A stretch of 7,074 bases of DNA from an uncultured Collinsella sp. GTDB lineage: Bacteria > Actinomycetota > Coriobacteriia > Coriobacteriales > Coriobacteriaceae. The position numbers and the translations under genes were made by a program. Under the pieces are notes generated by a model, which did not search any database, was not told where the DNA came from, and saw only the letters and a list, made by a program, of their open reading frames with translations. The stretch lies in NCBI GenBank assembly GCA_900757235.1, contig CAAENB010000155.1, positions 1 through 7,074 on the forward strand. Direction: 5' to 3'. Of this stretch, positions 4,320-7,074 are shown one piece after another (within the stretch, counting starts at the first letter, position 1; the number at the start of each line of letters is the position of its first letter).

Positions 4320-6140
4320 TTACTCCTCAGAACCCTCGTCGCGCTTACGGCTACGGATGAGATGTGCCACACCAATGCACAGCACCGCGCCACCAGCGAT
4401 CCAAGTGAAAGTCACGCCGTTAAGACCGGTCAGCGGGAGGTTGGAGCCCTTCTTGTCGATGACAGTGAGGTGTACCTTGCCGTCAGCGGCCTCGGTATTA
4501 GTTTGAGCCACCGTGACGAGATTGTTATCGGTTCCCTCGGCGAGCCTGCACCCAGGATTGAAAGGATCGCCGTTAGCGGGCAGCCCATCGTTCGTGATGG
4601 TGAACCTGATGCCACCGGCTGCGGAGTTATTATAGCCAGGGGCGGGCGTAACCTCTTTGAGGATATAAGTGCCCTCGTCGAGACCGACAACGTTAATCTT
4701 GCCGGAGTCATCAGTTGTCAGCTTAGCCTTTGTTTCATCGGTCGTCTTGACACCATTTGCCATGATAAAGTTGTTAGTATCACCCTGCTCTTGCAGCGTA
4801 AACTCAACACCTTTGAGTCCCTTTGTTTCATTATCAGAACCGACCTTGGTGACATCGATACCGTAGGTGTAGTCATAGGCGGGATGGTCGACCGTGGTGC
4901 CGGTATCATCGGCGACGTGCGGGTTGTTGGAGTAGGTAAGCATAACCGTATTCGTCTGTGCGGTACCGAGCAAGCTGCCGAATTGCGACCTGAGCGAACC
5001 GTCAGGATTGCAAACCTTACTAGAGTCGAGCTTGGCCTTATATTCAACGGTCACTTTAGACTTGTCATTCAGGACGATAGGTTTGTCGTTCTCGTCTTGG
5101 CACGCCTTAAGATTAGTGAAGTTAACCGTGAGCACGTCGCCGCTATAGGTCGGCTCGTAGCCAGACTTGACCACATTGTCATCGATTTTGACCGTGACAA
5201 CAGGTGTCGCGTTGTCGTTCTTGAGCTCAGGCGTCATGGATGTGGGAAGCTTATCCGTGAAGATGTACTTGTAGGTGCTGTAGGTGTTGATGTTGCTCGC
5301 AACCGTGCCGGTAAGCTGGTACTCGATGAACTGATCCATGCGGGAGTCGGCGGACTTATTGGGGCTCGTAAACACGTCAGTACCAAACGTGGCGCCCGTC
5401 GCATCGTCCTTAACGGCCTTAGTCACGTTGGGGACATTCTTCTTAGGCTCCGCATTCACATCGGCTCCGCCGACGATGGCGAAAATCGGCGAGGTGTAGG
5501 CATCCGTGTTGCCCTTAGTCGTGTTGGCGGTGCCGCTAACGCCCGCAGTCACAAAGAGCCAGTAGCCAGCGGACAGCGTGGAAAATTTGCCATCAGTCGA
5601 AGCTTTCCAGCCAGCGGTCTCATCGGTTGTGTTTACTTTCTCTAGCTCCTTGGCAATCTTGTCGAGCGCACTGTCGGCATCGACCTTGAATCCTTCGCCA
5701 GCATTACCAGCAACTATTCTATTGATGTAGTCTGCCCAATCCTGAGCTGTGGCGCTATCGCCAGGGTTGGTGTCGTGAGCAAAAACGCCTTTAACAGCTT
5801 TCTCAACCTCAGGGGTCGCCCACTGGATGTCGGACAGCGTCTTTTCGCCATCCTTGTTCCAAGCTCCATTCGCATCTGCAACGCCATCGCCATTCGTATC
5901 AGCCTTACCCTGCGTTACCGTGGCCCTGAAAATCTGGATACCCTTAAACGAGGTGCCGGCATAGGTGTTCTCAGCAATGGTCACGTTGCCGGTCGTCGTC
6001 GCCGTCGGCACATAGCTTGCGGCGGTTCCGCCCTCAGCTGCAAACGCCATGGTCACCGGGGCCATCACACCGCCGAAGCTCAACGCCGCGGTAAGTCCGG
6101 CGGTTACTGCCAGGCGTGCGATGTTCTTGGTTATCTTCAT
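4320..6140 (-). CDS. LPXTG-anchored major pilin (SpaA/FimA-like, isopeptide domains)
   Basis: 606 residues, exported and sortase-anchored. ATG 6140 is preceded by AGAGGA with a 6-base spacer. A signal peptide spans about 1-34 (AFA before A35). The N-terminal domain is about 36-225. A pilin-type Pro-Lys (EPKK, 231-234) offers the lysine likely to be joined to the next subunit. The fimbrial isopeptide D2 domain is about 238-415, with candidate bond residues K241 and N397 and acidic E273 (IEYQLTG). A Cna-B/SpaA-like domain is about 425-550, with K432, N548 and an E-box around E496 (YILKEVTPAPGY). LPLTG (568-572), a membrane span and a basic tail (SRKRDE) complete the wall-sorting signal. Extracellular cysteines C347, C377 and C531 are present. 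These features fit the backbone subunit of a sortase-assembled pilus. The pilus-specific sortase is not in this window. The bond residues are assigned by position in the family pattern, not tested. Confidence 0.92.
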   Translation of the reverse strand: MKITKNIARLAVTAGLTAALSFGGVMAPVTMAFAAEGGTAASYVPTATTTGNVTIAENTYAGTSFKGIQIFRATVTQGKADTNGDGVADANGAWNKDGEKTLSDIQWATPEVEKAVKGVFAHDTNPGDSATAQDWADYINRIVAGNAGEGFKVDADSALDKIAKELEKVNTTDETAGWKASTDGKFSTLSAGYWLFVTAGVSGTANTTKGNTDAYTSPIFAIVGGADVNAEPKKNVPNVTKAVKDDATGATFGTDVFTSPNKSADSRMDQFIEYQLTGTVASNINTYSTYKYIFTDKLPTSMTPELKNDNATPVVTVKIDDNVVKSGYEPTYSGDVLTVNFTNLKACQDENDKPIVLNDKSKVTVEYKAKLDSSKVCNPDGSLRSQFGSLLGTAQTNTVMLTYSNNPHVADDTGTTVDHPAYDYTYGIDVTKVGSDNETKGLKGVEFTLQEQGDTNNFIMANGVKTTDETKAKLTTDDSGKINVVGLDEGTYILKEVTPAPGYNNSAAGGIRFTITNDGLPANGDPFNPGCRLAEGTDNNLVTVAQTNTEAADGKVHLTVIDKKGSNLPLTGLNGVTFTWIAGGAVLCIGVAHLIRSRKRDEGSEE

Positions 6141-6146
6141 GTTTGG

Positions 6147-6152
6147 TCCTCT
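6147..6152 (-). promoter_or_regulatory. Ribosome binding site of the major pilin gene
   Basis: On the minus strand AGAGGA is followed by CCAAAC and the ATG at 6140, a standard 6-base spacing. Confidence 0.65.
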
Positions 6153-6196
6153 TTCTTGGAGGGTTCTCTAGTAACTTTTTCAAAACCAATGATCAT

Positions 6197-6212
6197 CAGG
6201 TCGGTAGACCTG
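6197..6212. promoter_or_regulatory. Perfect inverted repeat in the major pilin upstream region
   Basis: CAGGTC (6197-6202), a GGTA spacer, and GACCTG (6207-6212). It lies about 57 bases upstream of the pilin start and about 40 bases from the homopolymer tract. It could be an operator or a small leader hairpin; there is no T tract on either side, so a terminator is unlikely. Confidence 0.4.
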
Positions 6213-6250
6213 CTCGTCACTCGCTACGGAGGCAGTACGCCATTGAGCAA

Positions 6251-6259
6251 GGGGGGGGG
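6251..6259. repeat. Homopolymer tract G9 (C9 on the pilin coding strand)
   Basis: Nine consecutive G on the plus strand, in the 123-base gap between the stop of the upstream pilin fragment (6264) and the major pilin start (6140). On the minus strand it reads TTGT then C9 then TTGCTC. Tracts like this are prone to slipped-strand length change. Confidence 0.85.
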
Positions 6260-6263
6260 ACAA

Positions 6264-6986
6264 TTATTTTTCACGGCGACCTCCTCCCCGCTTGATGACG
6301 AGCGCGACAACAATAGCCGCCACTCCGATGGCAGCCAAAGCCGCCACCAGCACCAACGCTCTATCTCCCGTCGAGGGCATAAAGCCTCGACTTGCTTCTT
6401 TACTTGGGGTGTTGAGCACCGACAGCTCAATCGAACCCGTCCCGGCATCGGCGGTATCAACCCGCAGAGGGCTTTCGGCCGACACGATCACCTTGGGCTT
6501 CGCGGCCGCCACCTGTTTAACGTCCAGGCCCTCGGCCGTAACCGTCACCGTACGTTTGCCCTCGAACGCCGCATATCCCTTGGGAGCCGCGACCTCTTCG
6601 ACGGTGTAGACACCCGCGTCCACACCGGTCAATTCCACATGGCCGTCCGCGCCCGTGGTGACGCACGCGTCGGCATTCGTCGACCACGAGCCGTCAGTCG
6701 TTAGGATGCGCCCGCGGTCATCGATGATGCACAGCTTGGCGCCCGCGAGCGGCTTATCGTCTGAGCTTGAGCGCTTGATCAGACTGAGTCCCCAGGTGTA
6801 GGCGCACGCATCGTCGCTCGGCGTGCGGGTGAAGCCGGCGTCGCCGGACTGGTCGGCGAGGGGAGAGCGCGGGTAGCGCAGGTAGACCTCGTTGGGGTTG
6901 CCCTTGGTGACGCCCCGATTGCAGTTGGCCCCCAACGGCGCATTGTAAACAGCAACCACGCGAGCGCCCGCGGCGAGGTGACGCAT
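6264..6986 (-). CDS. C-terminal part of a second sortase-anchored pilin (5' end missing or frameshifted)
   Basis: A 240-codon frame from ATG 6986. Residues 1-60 look like the end of a D2 isopeptide domain (VVAVYNAPL, then GNPNEVYLRYPRSP). Residues about 62-195 form a SpaA/Cna-B-like domain with K71 (LSLIKRS), an E-box (YTVEEVAAPKGY, 127-138) and N192 (VLNTPS). A sorting signal follows: MPSTG (203-207), a membrane span (about 210-231) and a KRGGGRREK tail. There is no signal peptide and less than half of a usual pilin. The site before the ATG (GAAAGA) is weak, the frame is closed upstream by TGA at 7040-7038, and another frame is open across 7026-6987, so a frameshift or truncation is likely. 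It lies 123 bases upstream of the major pilin gene on the same strand, the usual place for an ancillary pilin. It could not be exported as read here. Confidence 0.75.
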   Translation of the reverse strand: MRHLAAGARVVAVYNAPLGANCNRGVTKGNPNEVYLRYPRSPLADQSGDAGFTRTPSDDACAYTWGLSLIKRSSSDDKPLAGAKLCIIDDRGRILTTDGSWSTNADACVTTGADGHVELTGVDAGVYTVEEVAAPKGYAAFEGKRTVTVTAEGLDVKQVAAAKPKVIVSAESPLRVDTADAGTGSIELSVLNTPSKEASRGFMPSTGDRALVLVAALAAIGVAAIVVALVIKRGGGRREK

Positions 6987-7074
6987 AATTTCTTTCGCAA
7001 ATTGACAACCGCATAGCGGAACACGGCCCGCGCCCCGTCATATGATTTCTAGCGGCTAAACAACAAATCAACGA

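Noticed and set aside
4074..5645. Plus-strand open frame of 523 codons
   Set aside because: It overlaps the end of the beta-helix gene, crosses a strong terminator and runs antisense to the pilin gene. It has no coherent protein features.
5775..6704. Plus-strand open frame of 309 codons
   Set aside because: It is antisense to the major pilin N-terminus and to the second pilin, whose domains are clear on the minus strand. It reads through the intergenic G tract.

Overview
The window looks like chromosomal DNA from a Coriobacteriia actinobacterium, most likely Collinsella or a close relative. This rests on three things: the moderately high GC of the housekeeping genes, the type of AbiEi/DUF559-like nuclease protein present, and an LPXTG pilin locus of the kind common in gut Coriobacteriia. 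The genus is inferred; no search was run.

Layout, left to right. The left edge (1-32, minus strand) holds the first codons of a gene whose N-terminus (MKAYELLFFV) reads as ribosomal protein S6 (rpsF). It has a strong ribosome binding site, a leader hairpin and a candidate promoter. About 350 bases without a gene follow, holding DnaA-box-like 9-mers, a short tandem repeat and a 12-base palindrome. Next come two plus-strand tRNA-Ser genes, anticodons GGA and CGA, each followed by its own intrinsic terminator. At 918-1925 (minus) lies a probable PD-(D/E)XK (DUF559/AbiEi-like) gene cut by an in-frame TGA. It is bracketed by two copies, in inverted orientation, of a palindromic element of about 73 bases. 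A TRIC-family cation channel gene (plus, TTG start) and a secreted beta-helix/multi-membrane-span protein gene (plus) follow. The second ends in two abutting 29-base hairpins and a strong terminator.

The right third, on the minus strand and convergent with those genes, is a pilus locus. It has a full-length LPLTG major pilin (606 codons, SpaA/FimA-like, with a D2 isopeptide domain and a Cna-B-like domain). Upstream of it is the C-terminal part of a second sortase-anchored pilin (MPSTG signal) whose front half is missing or frameshifted. A run of nine C residues (minus strand) and a perfect inverted repeat lie between the two pilin genes. No sortase gene is present in the window.

How the parts work together: the two pilin genes would supply subunits of one covalently assembled surface fibre, with the sortase encoded elsewhere. 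The other genes are independent units. The most interesting features are the hairpin-flanked broken nuclease gene, the two hairpin families whose copies differ by paired compensating changes, and the homopolymer tract upstream of the major pilin, which could be a phase-variation site.
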